Origin: Longimycelium tulufanense
GTDB taxonomy: Bacteria > Actinomycetota > Actinomycetes > Mycobacteriales > Pseudonocardiaceae
Length of the DNA stretch: 64,000 nt
Reading direction: 5' to 3'
Assembly: GCF_014645795.1 (NCBI RefSeq)
Contig: NZ_BMMK01000027.1
Location: 18,184 to 82,183, forward strand
Shown here: in pieces, positions 27,633 through 36,451 of the stretch
Layout: each line of letters starts with the position of its first letter
How positions within the stretch are numbered: position 1 is the first letter of the stretch
Position numbers and translations under genes: made by a program
The notes under the pieces: model-generated
What the model was told of the DNA's origin: nothing
The model's input: only the letters and a program-made list of their open reading frames with translations
The model's database searches: none

Positions 27633-29354
27633 ATGGCCCGACCGAACGACGAGGTCGGGGCCCTGCTCCAGGAGTACTCCGACCTCATCTCCATCACCGG
27701 AGGCGACGAGTTCAAGGCGCGGGCGTACGAGAAGGCCGCGCGCGCGGTCGCCGGGTACCACGAGGATGTCTCCCGGCTCGACGTCAGGAAGTTGCGGGAG
27801 ATCCCCAACGTCGGCAAGTCGATCGCGGACAAGGTCGTCGAGTACCTGCGGACCGGTCAGGTGCGGGTCGTGGAGGAGCTGCGCGCGAAGATCCCGGCCG
27901 GAGTGCGCGAGATGATCGCGATCCCCACGCTGGGACCGAAGAAGGCGATGCTGCTGTACCGCGATCTGGGCATCTCCTCGGTGGACGAGCTGGTGCACGC
28001 CATCCACAGCGAGCGGCTGCGCGAGCTGAAGGGGTTCGGACCGCGTACGGAGGAGAACATTCTGCACGGCATCCAGGTACTGCAGCAGGCCGGCGGTCGG
28101 GTGCACCTCAACGTCGCCACCGAGGTCGCCGACGAGATCGTCGCGGAGCTGTCCGCGGTCACCGGCTGCTCCCGCTGCTGTTACGCCGGATCGCTGCGCC
28201 GGTTCCGGGAGACCGTCGGCGACGTCGACGTGCTGGCCGCGGCGAAGGACCCGGGCAAGCTGATGCGTGCCTTCTCCCAGATGTCCACAGTGGACGAGGT
28301 CATCGCGCACGGGGAGAAGAAGACCTCGGTTCGCACCACCAAGGGGCTCCAGGTGGACCTGCGGGTCGTACCGCCGGAGGCGTGGGGCGCGGCGCTGCAG
28401 TACTTCACCGGTTCCAAGCAGCACAACATCCGGACCCGGGAGATGGCGGTGCACGCCAGGTTGAAGCTCTCCGAGTACGGCCTGTTCGACGTCGAGACCG
28501 GCGACCTGGTGGTGTCCGAGACCGAGGACGAGGTCTACCAACGCCTCGGGCTGCCGTGGATCCCGCCGCCGCTCCGCGAGGACCGTGGCGAGATCGAGGC
28601 CGCGCAGCGGGGCGAGCTGCCCGACCTGGTGAGCCTGGACGACATCCGAGGCGACCTGCACACCCACACCAACCTCACCGACGGACTGTCCACACTGGAG
28701 GAGATGGTGCGGGAGGCGGCCCGCCGCGGATACTCCTACTACGCGGTCACCGACCACGCGCCCAACCTCTACATGCAGCGGATGTCCGACGACAAGATGC
28801 TGGCGCAGCGCGAGGAGGCGCGGCGACTCGACGGCAAGCACCGCCGGATGCGGCTACTGCACGGCACGGAGCTGAACATCGACCCGGACGGGGAAGTGGA
28901 CTGGCCGCACGACTTCCTGGCCGGGTTCGACCTGTGCGTCGCGTCCGTGCACTCGCACTTCACCCAGCCCGCAAGGGAGATGACCCGGCGCATCGTGCGC
29001 GCCTGCGAGAACCCCTACGTCAACATCATCGGCCACCCGACCGCCCGGCTCATCGGCCGTCGTCCCGGGGTCGATGCCGACCTCGACGAGGTGTTCCGTG
29101 CCTGTGCCCGCACCGGCACCGCCCTGGAGATCAACGCCTACCCGGACCGCCTCGACCTCAACGACGAGAACATCCTGCGTGCCAAGCATTTTGGGGTGAA
29201 GTTCGCGATCAACAGCGACTCGCACTCGGTGGTGCACCTGGGGTTCCTCCGCTACGGGGTGGGCACCGCGCAGCGCGGCTGGCTCACCGCCGAAGACGTC
29301 ATCAACACCTGGCCACTGCGTCGACTGCGTACCTTCCTCCGTAAGGGGAGGTGA
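27633..29354 (+). CDS. polX: DNA polymerase/3'-5' exonuclease PolX
   Basis: Family X repair polymerase, 573 residues. The first two thirds hold helix-hairpin-helix segments (IPNVGKSIADKV, ELKGFGPRTEENIL) and the nucleotidyl-transfer fold with CYAGSLRRFRETVGDVDVL, whose Gly-Ser and acidic pair bind dNTP-Mg2+. From about 335 a PHP phosphoesterase domain begins with RGDLHTHTNLTDG and ends with FAINSDSHS, supplying the exonuclease. Likely role: gap filling in base-excision repair, in line with the divergent glycosylase. Start appears leaderless. Confidence 0.93.
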   Translation: MARPNDEVGALLQEYSDLISITGGDEFKARAYEKAARAVAGYHEDVSRLDVRKLREIPNVGKSIADKVVEYLRTGQVRVVEELRAKIPAGVREMIAIPTLGPKKAMLLYRDLGISSVDELVHAIHSERLRELKGFGPRTEENILHGIQVLQQAGGRVHLNVATEVADEIVAELSAVTGCSRCCYAGSLRRFRETVGDVDVLAAAKDPGKLMRAFSQMSTVDEVIAHGEKKTSVRTTKGLQVDLRVVPPEAWGAALQYFTGSKQHNIRTREMAVHARLKLSEYGLFDVETGDLVVSETEDEVYQRLGLPWIPPPLREDRGEIEAAQRGELPDLVSLDDIRGDLHTHTNLTDGLSTLEEMVREAARRGYSYYAVTDHAPNLYMQRMSDDKMLAQREEARRLDGKHRRMRLLHGTELNIDPDGEVDWPHDFLAGFDLCVASVHSHFTQPAREMTRRIVRACENPYVNIIGHPTARLIGRRPGVDADLDEVFRACARTGTALEINAYPDRLDLNDENILRAKHFGVKFAINSDSHSVVHLGFLRYGVGTAQRGWLTAEDVINTWPLRRLRTFLRKGR

Positions 29355-29357
29355 GCG

Positions 29358-30326
29358 ATGTCGGTGCGGGTCGCGCTCGCGGGCGACACGATGCTGGGTC
29401 GTGGCGTTGCCGAGCAGCTCCGCGAACGCCCGGCCCGGGAGCTGTTCGCCCCAGGGGTGCGCAAGGCCGTCGCCGATGCCGACCTGTTCCTGCTCAACCT
29501 GGAATGCTGCGTCTCCAAGCGGGGCACGCCGTGGCCCGATCCGGACAAGATGTTCTGGTTCCGCGCGCCACCCGCCGCGGCGGACCAGCTGGCCGCGCTC
29601 GGGGTCGACTGCGTGACCCTGGCCAACAACCATGCCCTCGACTTCGGCCACACCGCCCTGCTGGACACCCTGCGGAACCTGGAACGCGTCGGGATCCGTT
29701 TCGTCGGCGCCGGCGGGGACCTGGCGCGGGCCCGCGCCGAGGCCGTGTTCACGCTCGGCGGGCTCCGGTTGGCCGTCCTCGGGGTGACCGACCACCCCGC
29801 CGACTACGCGGCGGGGTCCCAGACGCCCGGCGTGGCCCACGTGAATTTGCGGCAGGGACCGCCGCGGTGGCTCACCGAACGGGTCCGCCGGCTCCGGGAC
29901 GAGGGCGACCTGGTGCTCGTCACCCCGCACTGGGGACCCAACATGGTGGCCGAGCCGCTGCCCTACGTCCGGAACTCGGCCGCCAGCCTGGTCGAGGCCG
30001 GCGCCAGCGTGGTCGCCGGGCACTCCGCGCACGTCTTCCACGGGATCGCCGGCCCGGTCCTGTTCGACCTCGGCGACTTCCTGGACGACTACGCGGTCCA
30101 CCCGGTGCTCCGCAACGACCTCGGACTGCTGTTCGTGCTCACCCTCGACGAGCGGGGGCTGGACCACGTGGAGGCCGTGCCCCTCGCGCTGGACTACTGC
30201 CACACCCGGCTCGCCGGCCCCACCGAGTACGCCTGGATCCGGGACCGGTTCGCGTTGGCCTGCGCCGCCCTCGACAGCACCGTCACCGACGAGGGCGACC
30301 ATCTGCGCGTGTGCTGCCGCTCGTAG
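29358..30326 (+). CDS. CapA family metallophosphatase-like protein
   Basis: A 322-residue protein of the CapA/PgsA family (calcineurin-like fold), seen in poly-gamma-glutamate synthesis but also widespread without it. Motifs: VALAGDTMLGRGV, NLECCVSKRG, TLANNHALDFG, PHWGPNM and GHSAHVFHGI. There is no membrane anchor or signal, unlike true CapA, so the role is uncertain and probably cytosolic. It starts three bases after polX with GGAGGTGA overlapping the polX stop, implying co-expression with the repair polymerase. Confidence 0.85.
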   Translation: MSVRVALAGDTMLGRGVAEQLRERPARELFAPGVRKAVADADLFLLNLECCVSKRGTPWPDPDKMFWFRAPPAAADQLAALGVDCVTLANNHALDFGHTALLDTLRNLERVGIRFVGAGGDLARARAEAVFTLGGLRLAVLGVTDHPADYAAGSQTPGVAHVNLRQGPPRWLTERVRRLRDEGDLVLVTPHWGPNMVAEPLPYVRNSAASLVEAGASVVAGHSAHVFHGIAGPVLFDLGDFLDDYAVHPVLRNDLGLLFVLTLDERGLDHVEAVPLALDYCHTRLAGPTEYAWIRDRFALACAALDSTVTDEGDHLRVCCRS

Positions 30327-30461
30327 GAACGTTTCCGGTGGGTGCGGCGGGGTAGTCGTTCGACACCAGGGCCGACAAGCGGAAAGGCGGACACCGCCGA
30401 CGGCCAGGTGCGCCCGGGCGCTGCACGGACGAACCGGGATCGACGAGGCCGGAGGATGCAC

Positions 30462-31178
30462 GTGGTGCCGACACAGCCACCGTCCGGCCGGCGAGCCCGG
30501 CTGTGCGACCAGCTCCTGACGGAAGCGGCGCGAGAACTCCTCGAGCACGACGACCGGGTGCGCGGGCTGGCCATCGACATCGGCTTCGACGGTGGGGTCG
30601 CGCACCTGACCGGCACGGTGGACCGACCGGAGCAGCTGAGCATGCTCCGGGAACTACTCGGCAGACTCGTCGGGGTGCACGCTGTTTGGGACCGGGTGGC
30701 CGTTGCCGGGCACCGGCCCGTCGTGCTCGACCTCGGTTGTGGAGCTACCAAGCAGTACCCGTCGAACATCGGCGTGGACCGCCGACGGACCTCGGCTGTG
30801 GACCTGGTGGCCGACATCGGCGACGGCCTTCCCTTCATTGACGAGTCGGTCGACCGCATCTTTGCCGTGCACGTGCTCGAGCACCTGGTTGACTTCGTGG
30901 AGATCGTCGACGAATGCCACCGGGTACTGTGCCGTGGAGGAGTGCTACACGTGCTGGGCCCGTGGTGGCGACACGTCAACGCGGTAGCGGACCCGACCCA
31001 TGTGCGGCTGCTCGACGTCCAGACCATCAAGGGAATCTGCGAACAGCCGGGCCGAATGCGCCGCTGGTACCCGCTGCACGCCTCGTGCGACGGTGCCACC
31101 GTGTTCGCCGACCTCACCCCGGTGAAGGAACCCGCCGACGAACCGGACGAGCAGCGGCTCGCCCGGTTCTTCGACTAG
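30462..31178 (+). CDS. BON domain-SAM methyltransferase fusion
   Basis: A 238-residue protein. Residues about 10-75 form a BON-like domain (LLTEAARELLEHDDRVRGL, then GGVAHLTGTVDRPEQLSMLR), a small fold usually in periplasmic or membrane-associated proteins. The rest is a class I methyltransferase with VLDLGCGATKQYPSNIGVD and FAVHVLEHLVDFVEIVDEC. This pairing is unusual. GGAGG touches the ATG at 30456, so the GTG at 30462 (six-base spacer) is the likelier start. It ends ten bases from the convergent lysozyme gene. Substrate unknown. Confidence 0.72.
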   Translation: MVPTQPPSGRRARLCDQLLTEAARELLEHDDRVRGLAIDIGFDGGVAHLTGTVDRPEQLSMLRELLGRLVGVHAVWDRVAVAGHRPVVLDLGCGATKQYPSNIGVDRRRTSAVDLVADIGDGLPFIDESVDRIFAVHVLEHLVDFVEIVDECHRVLCRGGVLHVLGPWWRHVNAVADPTHVRLLDVQTIKGICEQPGRMRRWYPLHASCDGATVFADLTPVKEPADEPDEQRLARFFD

Positions 31179-31188
31179 CCGGCTCCCC

Positions 31189-31893
31189 TTACAGGGTGAG
31201 TCCGTGGAGCGGGAAGAGGGCAAGGTTCATGTCCACCCGGCCCTTGATCCCCGGTACCTTCCCGGAGGACGTGTACTGGTGCATCACCACCCGTTCCGTG
31301 GGCGAGGAGAACTTCCCCGGACCGCCCCCGTAGTTGGCCACCCACCACGACACGTCGTGGGTGTCCGCCCACGATCCACTGAGGTGGTCACGGATGAAGT
31401 TGGTGGAGGCGTAGACCAGAACCGGGTACGTGTCCAGGCGGTAACGCAGCCGGTCCAGGAACCGACCACACCAGTCGCGCAGATCCTTGCCGACGCGTTC
31501 GATGTCCAGGCAGGGTGGCAGGGCGCCGAAATAGTGGGCGTCCAGCCGGTACACGTGATCGGCGAAGTGGTCGGCCTCCCGCACCGGATCACCACCGCTG
31601 TCCGGCCGGGCGAAGTGATACAGGCCGGTCACCAGGCCGGCGCCGCGCGCTCCCGCGTACTGGTCGTCCAGCGTGGGGGACGTCCAGCTGTGGCCCTCGG
31701 TGGCCTTGACGTAAACGAACTCGATACCGGCACCGCTGACCGCGGTCCAGTCCGGCCGCCCCTGGTGGCTGGAGACGTCGATCCCGCGCGGACCCGGTTC
31801 GGCGGCCGCGGTCCGGATCGGGCCCAGGGCGAACAACCCGGCCGCCGCGGCGCCCGCCTTCAACAGGGTCCGACGCGTCTGTTGGTGTGTCAC
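31189..31893 (-). CDS. GH25 muramidase, Tat-type signal
   Basis: Cell-wall lysozyme of glycoside hydrolase family 25, cleaving MurNAc-GlcNAc bonds. From the GTG at 31893 the 234-residue product begins with a twin-arginine-like signal (QTRRTLLKAGAAAAGLFALG, cleavage near AAAE). The GH25 barrel follows: GIDVSSHQGRPDW, FVYVKATEGHSW, GLYHFARP, CLDIERVG with the catalytic acidic pair, and WWVANYGGGPGK. A GTG at 31950 would add 19 residues; neither start has a clear ribosome site, so the exact start is open. Confidence 0.85.
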   Translation of the reverse strand: MTHQQTRRTLLKAGAAAAGLFALGPIRTAAAEPGPRGIDVSSHQGRPDWTAVSGAGIEFVYVKATEGHSWTSPTLDDQYAGARGAGLVTGLYHFARPDSGGDPVREADHFADHVYRLDAHYFGALPPCLDIERVGKDLRDWCGRFLDRLRYRLDTYPVLVYASTNFIRDHLSGSWADTHDVSWWVANYGGGPGKFSSPTERVVMHQYTSSGKVPGIKGRVDMNLALFPLHGLTL

Positions 31894-32360
31894 GTGAGGT
31901 GACAATGAGCGCGGCGAACGGAGGAAACCGCGCTGGACCAAGATCCACACGATCGGGCGGGACCCACCACCGGGTCAGGTTATGTGGCACACCAATGAGC
32001 AACCCGTGAGCGCCAAGTCTGCGGCAATCACAGCACCGGACGATCATGGCGGCAACGCGCCTTGCCCGGCACCCAGAGTTCACGGCGACATCGCGTAGCC
32101 GCCTCTCCAACGCGAACAGTGATCAACAGCGTGTTCCCGGGTACCGGGGGAGTCGCCCCGGCTGGCGTCATCTCGGGACAGCAGCGCAGGCCAGCACATG
32201 GACAAAGCGCCCGATCAGTAGGCGGATCGGCCCCGAACGCATCCGCAACGATGGGCAACCGCCGATACGGCGCCCGGTCCTACCTCCTTCTTGGTCGGTG
32301 GGCTCCTGCTCCCCGGCAGGTGCGTTGGGGCCCGTCCGGCGGGAGCCGCCGGACGGGGTC
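31894..32360. other. intergenic region
   Basis: Carries the possible upstream start of the lysozyme gene at its left end and the terminator of the anti-sigma operon at its right end. The open frames between them show no protein-like pattern. Confidence 0.4.
32331..32357 (-). terminator. terminator of sigma/anti-sigma operon
   Basis: Perfect 12-bp arms CCCGTCCGGCGG and CCGCCGGACGGG with a 3-base loop, three bases beyond the anti-sigma stop. Confidence 0.7.
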
Positions 32361-33098
32361 TCAACGGTTGTTCGGCACCTGGACGAGCGTGTCGCCGCGA
32401 TCGGTCCGGACCTCGAACCGTTCGATGTCCTTGGCCGACAACGCCACGCCACCCTGCCACTGCAACGGATCCGGCGATCCCGGTACGCCGTACCCCTTGT
32501 CCGGTACCCGCCAGCCGCCCGCGGAGTGCGTCTCGCCGCCCCGGGACACCGCCACCAACTCGCACCGCAGCGGTCCCCGGACTCCCTTCAGCTCCATGTC
32601 GATCCCTGTGCCCCAGGCCCCGGTACGGATCGTGAGCCGTGCGTTGGTGCGGTTGGCCGGGTTGAAACCGACCAGTGTCTGGGCGGCCTCGAGCGGCTGC
32701 GGAGGATCCGGTGGAATGGAGGTCGTGGTGCTCGCCCGGTCATGGGTCGGGGGCGAGGAACGCAACGTCTCGTTGATCACCGGTGCGGCGACCACCAGCG
32801 TGGCCGCCGCGGCCGCCGCGAAGACCAGGGTGCGGCGCCGGCGTCTGCGCAGCGTCACCACCCGGTCCAACGCGCCCTGCAGTGCCCCCGCCCCGTCCTC
32901 CGCCGTCTCGGACGGGGCAGGTATCAACAGGTCGCGTCGCCGGGCCTGCTCCAGCAGGTCGGGCAGAACGGCCAGCTCCACCAGCTCGCTGCGACACCGT
33001 GGGCAGTCCACCAGATGTTCTTCGAACGTTTCCGCATCGTCCGGATCGAGCACACCGAGCGCATAGGCGGCGACGTCGATATGGCTCGGTGGTGTCAT
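32361..33098 (-). CDS. zinc-binding (ZAS) anti-sigma factor
   Basis: Membrane anti-sigma factor, 245 residues. The N-terminal domain has the zinc motif HLVDCPRC (H-x3-C-x2-C, about 28-35), a redox- or metal-sensitive site in this family. After a basic RRRRRR stretch one membrane helix follows (about 90-107, TLVFAAAAAATLVVAAPVI), then an extracytoplasmic domain of about 135 residues. Its start overlaps the sigma stop by four bases, the usual arrangement for an ECF sigma and its regulator (RslA/RskA-like). Release by oxidation or proteolysis is likely but not shown. Confidence 0.9.
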   Translation of the reverse strand: MTPPSHIDVAAYALGVLDPDDAETFEEHLVDCPRCRSELVELAVLPDLLEQARRRDLLIPAPSETAEDGAGALQGALDRVVTLRRRRRRTLVFAAAAAATLVVAAPVINETLRSSPPTHDRASTTTSIPPDPPQPLEAAQTLVGFNPANRTNARLTIRTGAWGTGIDMELKGVRGPLRCELVAVSRGGETHSAGGWRVPDKGYGVPGSPDPLQWQGGVALSAKDIERFEVRTDRGDTLVQVPNNR

Positions 33099-33658
33099 GT
33101 CGGATCCCGCTCCTGGAGTGCTTGTCGGAGCGCCCGCAGCGCGTAGTACACCCTGGACTTGACAGTCCCCGGGGGGACTCCCAGCACCTTGGCCGCTTCC
33201 TTGACGGTACGTCCTCTCAAGTAGGTTTCCATGATCGCCTCACGGTGCTCCTGCGTGAGGTGCCGTAATGCCTCGCCCACCACGATGGCCGAAAGCGTGC
33301 GGTCCGAGTCGTCCCGCACGGGCACCACCGCTAACCGTGTCAGGTCCACCTCCTCCGGTCTGGCTCGGCGACTTCGGTGACCATCGATGACGATGCGACG
33401 CGCCACCGTGAACAGCCATGCGCGTAGCAGCCCCGGCTCCCGGTCCAGCTTGGGCGCGTGACGCCACGCCCGGACCAGGGTCTCCTGCACGACGTCCTCG
33501 GCCCATTGCCGGTCGTAGTCGGTCAGCTTCAACGCATGGCCGAACAGCGGACCCCCGAACTCGCGGTACAGCCTCGTGATCAGGTCCTCGTCGTAGTCGC
33601 CGGCCCCTTCCGCGTCAGCGCGTGCATGTGGGGTGATCCGGTGCCGGCCCATGGTGAC
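33095..33658 (-). CDS. ECF RNA polymerase sigma factor (SigL-like)
   Basis: Extracytoplasmic-function sigma factor, 187 residues. Region 2 reads LITRLYREFGGPLFGHAL with DRQWAEDVVQETLVRAW. Region 4 reads LRHLTQEHREAIMETYLRG with the helix-turn-helix TVKEAAKVLGVPPGTVKSRV. The GTG at 33658 is preferred: GGAGG stands seven bases before it, whereas the in-frame ATG two codons later is too far from that site. It is divergent from the lipoprotein-DUF4142-DUF1996 genes, whose promoter fits an ECF consensus, so these are probable targets. Confidence 0.92.
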   Translation of the reverse strand, partial: VTMGRHRITPHARADAEGAGDYDEDLITRLYREFGGPLFGHALKLTDYDRQWAEDVVQETLVRAWRHAPKLDREPGLLRAWLFTVARRIVIDGHRSRRARPEEVDLTRLAVVPVRDDSDRTLSAIVVGEALRHLTQEHREAIMETYLRGRTVKEAAKVLGVPPGTVKSRVYYALRALRQALQERDPT

Positions 33659-33695
33659 GCTGCCACCTCCCAGCAGTGGGGCACAATTCATCGTC

Positions 33696-33711
33696 TGTGA
33701 GCCATGTCACA
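33696..33711. promoter_or_regulatory. perfect CRP-type site
   Basis: TGTGAGCCATGTCACA matches TGTGA-N6-TCACA exactly, the consensus for cAMP receptor proteins including the mycobacterial Crp. Its centre is about 66 bp upstream of the probable lipoprotein transcription start and 45 bp upstream of the sigma start codon, so it could act on either gene. Confidence 0.55.
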
Positions 33712-33735
33712 GTAGGAGCTTGTCCGAGTCGATAT

Positions 33736-33763
33736 TGAACCGTGTCGGTGGCGTCACCGTACC
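33736..33763 (+). promoter_or_regulatory. ECF-type promoter for the lipoprotein operon
   Basis: TGAACC and CGTACC separated by 16 bp resemble mycobacterial SigL-type promoters (TGAACC, about 17 bp, CGTnnA). A transcript would start near 33770 and have a leader of about 70 bases before the lipoprotein start. I did not find the same pair before the sigma gene on the other strand. Confidence 0.6.
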
Positions 33764-33840
33764 CCCTAGCGACCACACCCCGCGCGGACCCCGACCATCC
33801 TCACACCGGACAGATCGGGTTTCCGTTGTCCAGAAAGGGA

Positions 33841-34446
33841 ATGCGCGTGCGTCTGCGACACGACCGGGCCGCCGTCCTGGCGGCCTTGGGCCTGGCCACC
33901 GCGCTGTTCACCGGCGCCTGCTCCGACGGAACTTCCGGTGGTACCAGCGGCCATGGCGACCGGAGTGGTGCCGACAGCTCGGCGCAAGCCGGAAGTTCCA
34001 CTTCCCAGAACGAGGGCCTGGTGAGGCTGAACGTGGCCAAGGCCAACGGTATTGGCTCGGTCGTGACCGACGGCCAGGGGTTGACCCTGTACCGCTTCGA
34101 CAAGGACACTGCCAAGCCGCCGAAGTCCAACTGCGAGGGTGAGTGCCTCAAGGCGTGGCCGCCGGTGTTGGCCGACGGTTCGGTCGAGGCCAGTGGCGTT
34201 GACAAGAGCCTGATCGGCACGGTGACCCGGTCCGACGGCACCAAGCAGGTCACCCTGGCCGGCTGGCCGCTCTACCGCTTCGCCTCCGACACCGCCCCGG
34301 GCGATGTCAAGGGCGAGGGCAAGGGCGGCGCCTGGTACGCCGCGGCCCCGGACGGGAAGAAGGCCAAGGCCAACGGTGGTGGTGGCAAGGACGGCGGGAA
34401 GGACAACGGCAAGTCCAGCGGTAACTCCGGCGGCTACGGCTACTGA
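33841..34446 (+). CDS. secreted-repeat lipoprotein (Lipoprotein_15/COG4315)
   Basis: Exported lipoprotein of 201 residues. The signal peptide ends in the lipobox LFTGACS, so Cys about 27 would be lipidated. After a Ser/Gly linker come two copies of the repeat with the YxFxxD motif: LTLYRFDKDTAKPPKSNC with a nearby CEGECLKAWPP, and WPLYRFASDTAPGD. The tail is rich in Gly, Lys and Asp. The family is described only by this motif; the paired Cys residues and neighbours suggest a metal or redox role. First gene downstream of the ECF-type promoter. Confidence 0.85.
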   Translation: MRVRLRHDRAAVLAALGLATALFTGACSDGTSGGTSGHGDRSGADSSAQAGSSTSQNEGLVRLNVAKANGIGSVVTDGQGLTLYRFDKDTAKPPKSNCEGECLKAWPPVLADGSVEASGVDKSLIGTVTRSDGTKQVTLAGWPLYRFASDTAPGDVKGEGKGGAWYAAAPDGKKAKANGGGGKDGGKDNGKSSGNSGGYGY

Positions 34447-34454
34447 TCTCTCCT

Positions 34455-35270
34455 ATGCGAACAAGAACATCTCTCCTCGGAACCCTGCTACTCCTGGCGT
34501 TCGTCGTGCTCCCCGGTGTCGCCGCCGGCCACGACGGCAACACCAACCCCACTCCCCCCGACGTACGCAACGACAAGGTTGTTCCCCTGGCGCAGGGCGT
34601 GCTCAACGACGATGACCGCACGCTGCTGAAGAAGGTCCGGCTGGCCGGGTTGTGGGAGCTGCCGATGGCCAAGGAGGCCCCGCAACACAACCCCGGACAA
34701 CGCACCCGCGAGGTGGCCAAGCATCTGGTCGCCGATCACGAGCCGTTGGACGTGCAGACCCGGAAGCTGGCCGCCAAGCTCGGCGTTCCCATCCCGGACG
34801 AGCCCGCCCCCGAACAGAAGGAGTGGATGGCCGAGCTGCGCGCGGCCTCCGGCCCGGAGTTCGACCGCATCTTCGCCAAGCGGCTGCGCGCCGCGCACGG
34901 TCAGGTCTACATCGTGGCCGCCAAGGTCCGCGCCGGTACCAAGAACAACGACATGCGTGCCTTCGCCCAGACCGCGGTGAACCTCGTCGGCAAGCATATG
35001 GCCCTGCTGGAGAGCACCGGCTTGGTGGACGGCGACTCCCTGGTGGCCGGGGCCTCCAGCCCGACCCCGACGCCCGAGGCAACGACGCCGGAGGCAACGG
35101 GGTCCGCCTCGACCGCGAGCCCGAAACCACGGGCGGTCAGTTCCCGCGACGACGGCGGGATGAACATCGGAGTCGGGCTCGTGGTGGCGATCCTGCTCGT
35201 GGTGGTCGGGGTGGCCGCCACGCTCGGCATCGTCCGGCTCCTCCAGACCCCCGGCAAGTCATCGAGGTGA
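34455..35270 (+). CDS. DUF4142 protein with C-terminal membrane anchor
   Basis: Exported 271-residue protein: signal peptide (TSLLGTLLLLAFVVLPGVAAG), then a helical ferritin-like DUF4142 domain (LNDDDRTLLKKVRLAGLWELP, VADHEPLDVQTRKLAAKLG, AHGQVYIVAAKVRAGTKNND). A Thr/Pro-rich stalk follows, and the C-terminal membrane helix is VGLVVAILLVVVGVAATLGI. It would sit outside the membrane, tethered by its C-terminus. The family's function is unknown. It follows the lipoprotein gene by eight bases and is therefore part of the same transcript. Confidence 0.85.
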   Translation: MRTRTSLLGTLLLLAFVVLPGVAAGHDGNTNPTPPDVRNDKVVPLAQGVLNDDDRTLLKKVRLAGLWELPMAKEAPQHNPGQRTREVAKHLVADHEPLDVQTRKLAAKLGVPIPDEPAPEQKEWMAELRAASGPEFDRIFAKRLRAAHGQVYIVAAKVRAGTKNNDMRAFAQTAVNLVGKHMALLESTGLVDGDSLVAGASSPTPTPEATTPEATGSASTASPKPRAVSSRDDGGMNIGVGLVVAILLVVVGVAATLGIVRLLQTPGKSSR

Positions 35271-35278
35271 GAAAACCC

Positions 35279-36364
35279 ATGGCAGGAGTGGACTTCAGGC
35301 GCGGGCGCCACCGGCTGCCCAAGCCCATTCGCGCATTGGCCTTCGCTGCCGCGGCACTGATCATCGGTGGTGTCGCGGTGAGCATGGGGAACGCCTTCGC
35401 CTTCAACGGCTTCGGGCAGAACAGTGGGTCCGGGCAGCGCGGTGACAACAACGCCGCGGGCCGGCAGGGGGTTCGGGTAGCGAACGTCGGTCCGTTCCGG
35501 AAGGACTTCGTGGACATCCGGAGCGTGCAGCCGAACGTTCGCGACCTGCAGGGACGTTCCGGCTCGACCGGCACGTTCGTGTCGCAGTGCGGTCGCAACG
35601 AGGACGGGCACCACAACTCGGACAACTTCATCGTGACGCCGGGGCAACGTAACGGGGCGCACCACACGCACGACTACGTCGGCAACAAGTCCACCAACGC
35701 GTTCTCCACCAACCGCAGCCTGCTCCAGGCCGACACGACGTGCCAGACCGGGGACAGGTCGGCCTACTTCTGGCCGGTGCTGCGGTCCCGTGACGGGGTG
35801 GAACGGGACCAGAACGCTCCCGGTGGTGGACGGGACGGCAACGTGGGCACCATCCTCACGGCCAGCTCCGTGCAGTTGCAGTTCCGGGGTAACGCGGCCA
35901 ACAAGGTCAGCCCCATGCCCCGCTTCCTGCGGGTGATCACCGGGGATGCCAAGGCGGCCAGCAGCGGTGACAAGAGCAACGCACGGGCACGGTGGACCTG
36001 CTCCGGGTTCGAGGACCGGTTCACCGCCAAGTACCCGATTTGCCCCCAGGGCAGCCAGGTCAAGCGGGTGCTGGACTTCCCCAGCTGCTGGGACGGCCGC
36101 AACCTCGACAGTGAGAACCACCGCACGCACATGCGGTTTCCCAACAACAACGGGCAGTGCCCATCCGGCACCAGGGCGGTGCCCCAGCTGCGCATGGTGC
36201 TGACCTACGACGTTCCGGCCGGGCAGACGTTCGCGTTGGACACCTTCCCGGAGGAGAAGCACAACCCGGTGACTGACCACGGCGACTTCGCCAACGTCAT
36301 GCCGAACGAGTTGATGAACTTCGCGGTCAACTGCATCAACAGCGGCCAGCGCTGCGGAGGATGA
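35279..36364 (+). CDS. secreted DUF1996 protein, copy 1
   Basis: Exported protein of 361 residues with an N-terminal hydrophobic segment (about 18-42, ALAFAAAALIIGGVAVSMGN). The DUF1996 domain includes HHTHDYVGNKSTNAFS, ADTTC, YFWPVL, CPQGSQVKRVLDFPSCWDGRNLD and NCINSGQRCGG; His-x2-His and several Cys suggest metal binding or disulphides. Enzymatic activity is unknown. The ATG at 35279 has GAGGTGA eight bases upstream; a GTG at 35267 overlapping the previous stop is less well placed. It is a tandem paralogue of the next gene and is followed by a hairpin. Confidence 0.85.
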   Translation: MAGVDFRRGRHRLPKPIRALAFAAAALIIGGVAVSMGNAFAFNGFGQNSGSGQRGDNNAAGRQGVRVANVGPFRKDFVDIRSVQPNVRDLQGRSGSTGTFVSQCGRNEDGHHNSDNFIVTPGQRNGAHHTHDYVGNKSTNAFSTNRSLLQADTTCQTGDRSAYFWPVLRSRDGVERDQNAPGGGRDGNVGTILTASSVQLQFRGNAANKVSPMPRFLRVITGDAKAASSGDKSNARARWTCSGFEDRFTAKYPICPQGSQVKRVLDFPSCWDGRNLDSENHRTHMRFPNNNGQCPSGTRAVPQLRMVLTYDVPAGQTFALDTFPEEKHNPVTDHGDFANVMPNELMNFAVNCINSGQRCGG

Positions 36365-36368
36365 ACGG

Positions 36369-36409
36369 AAAGACGCCGAAGGGACCTCACCGGTCCCCTC
36401 GGCGTCTTT
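36369..36409 (+). terminator. terminator between the DUF1996 copies
   Basis: Eighteen-base arms starting AAAGACGCCGA and ending TCGGCGTCTTT pair with one mismatch around a 5-base loop. It directly follows the first DUF1996 gene, so the second copy may be transcribed separately or by read-through. Confidence 0.8.
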
Positions 36410-36451
36410 CCTATGTACGGGGACCGGCAATGCATTAACTAGGTGATACAT

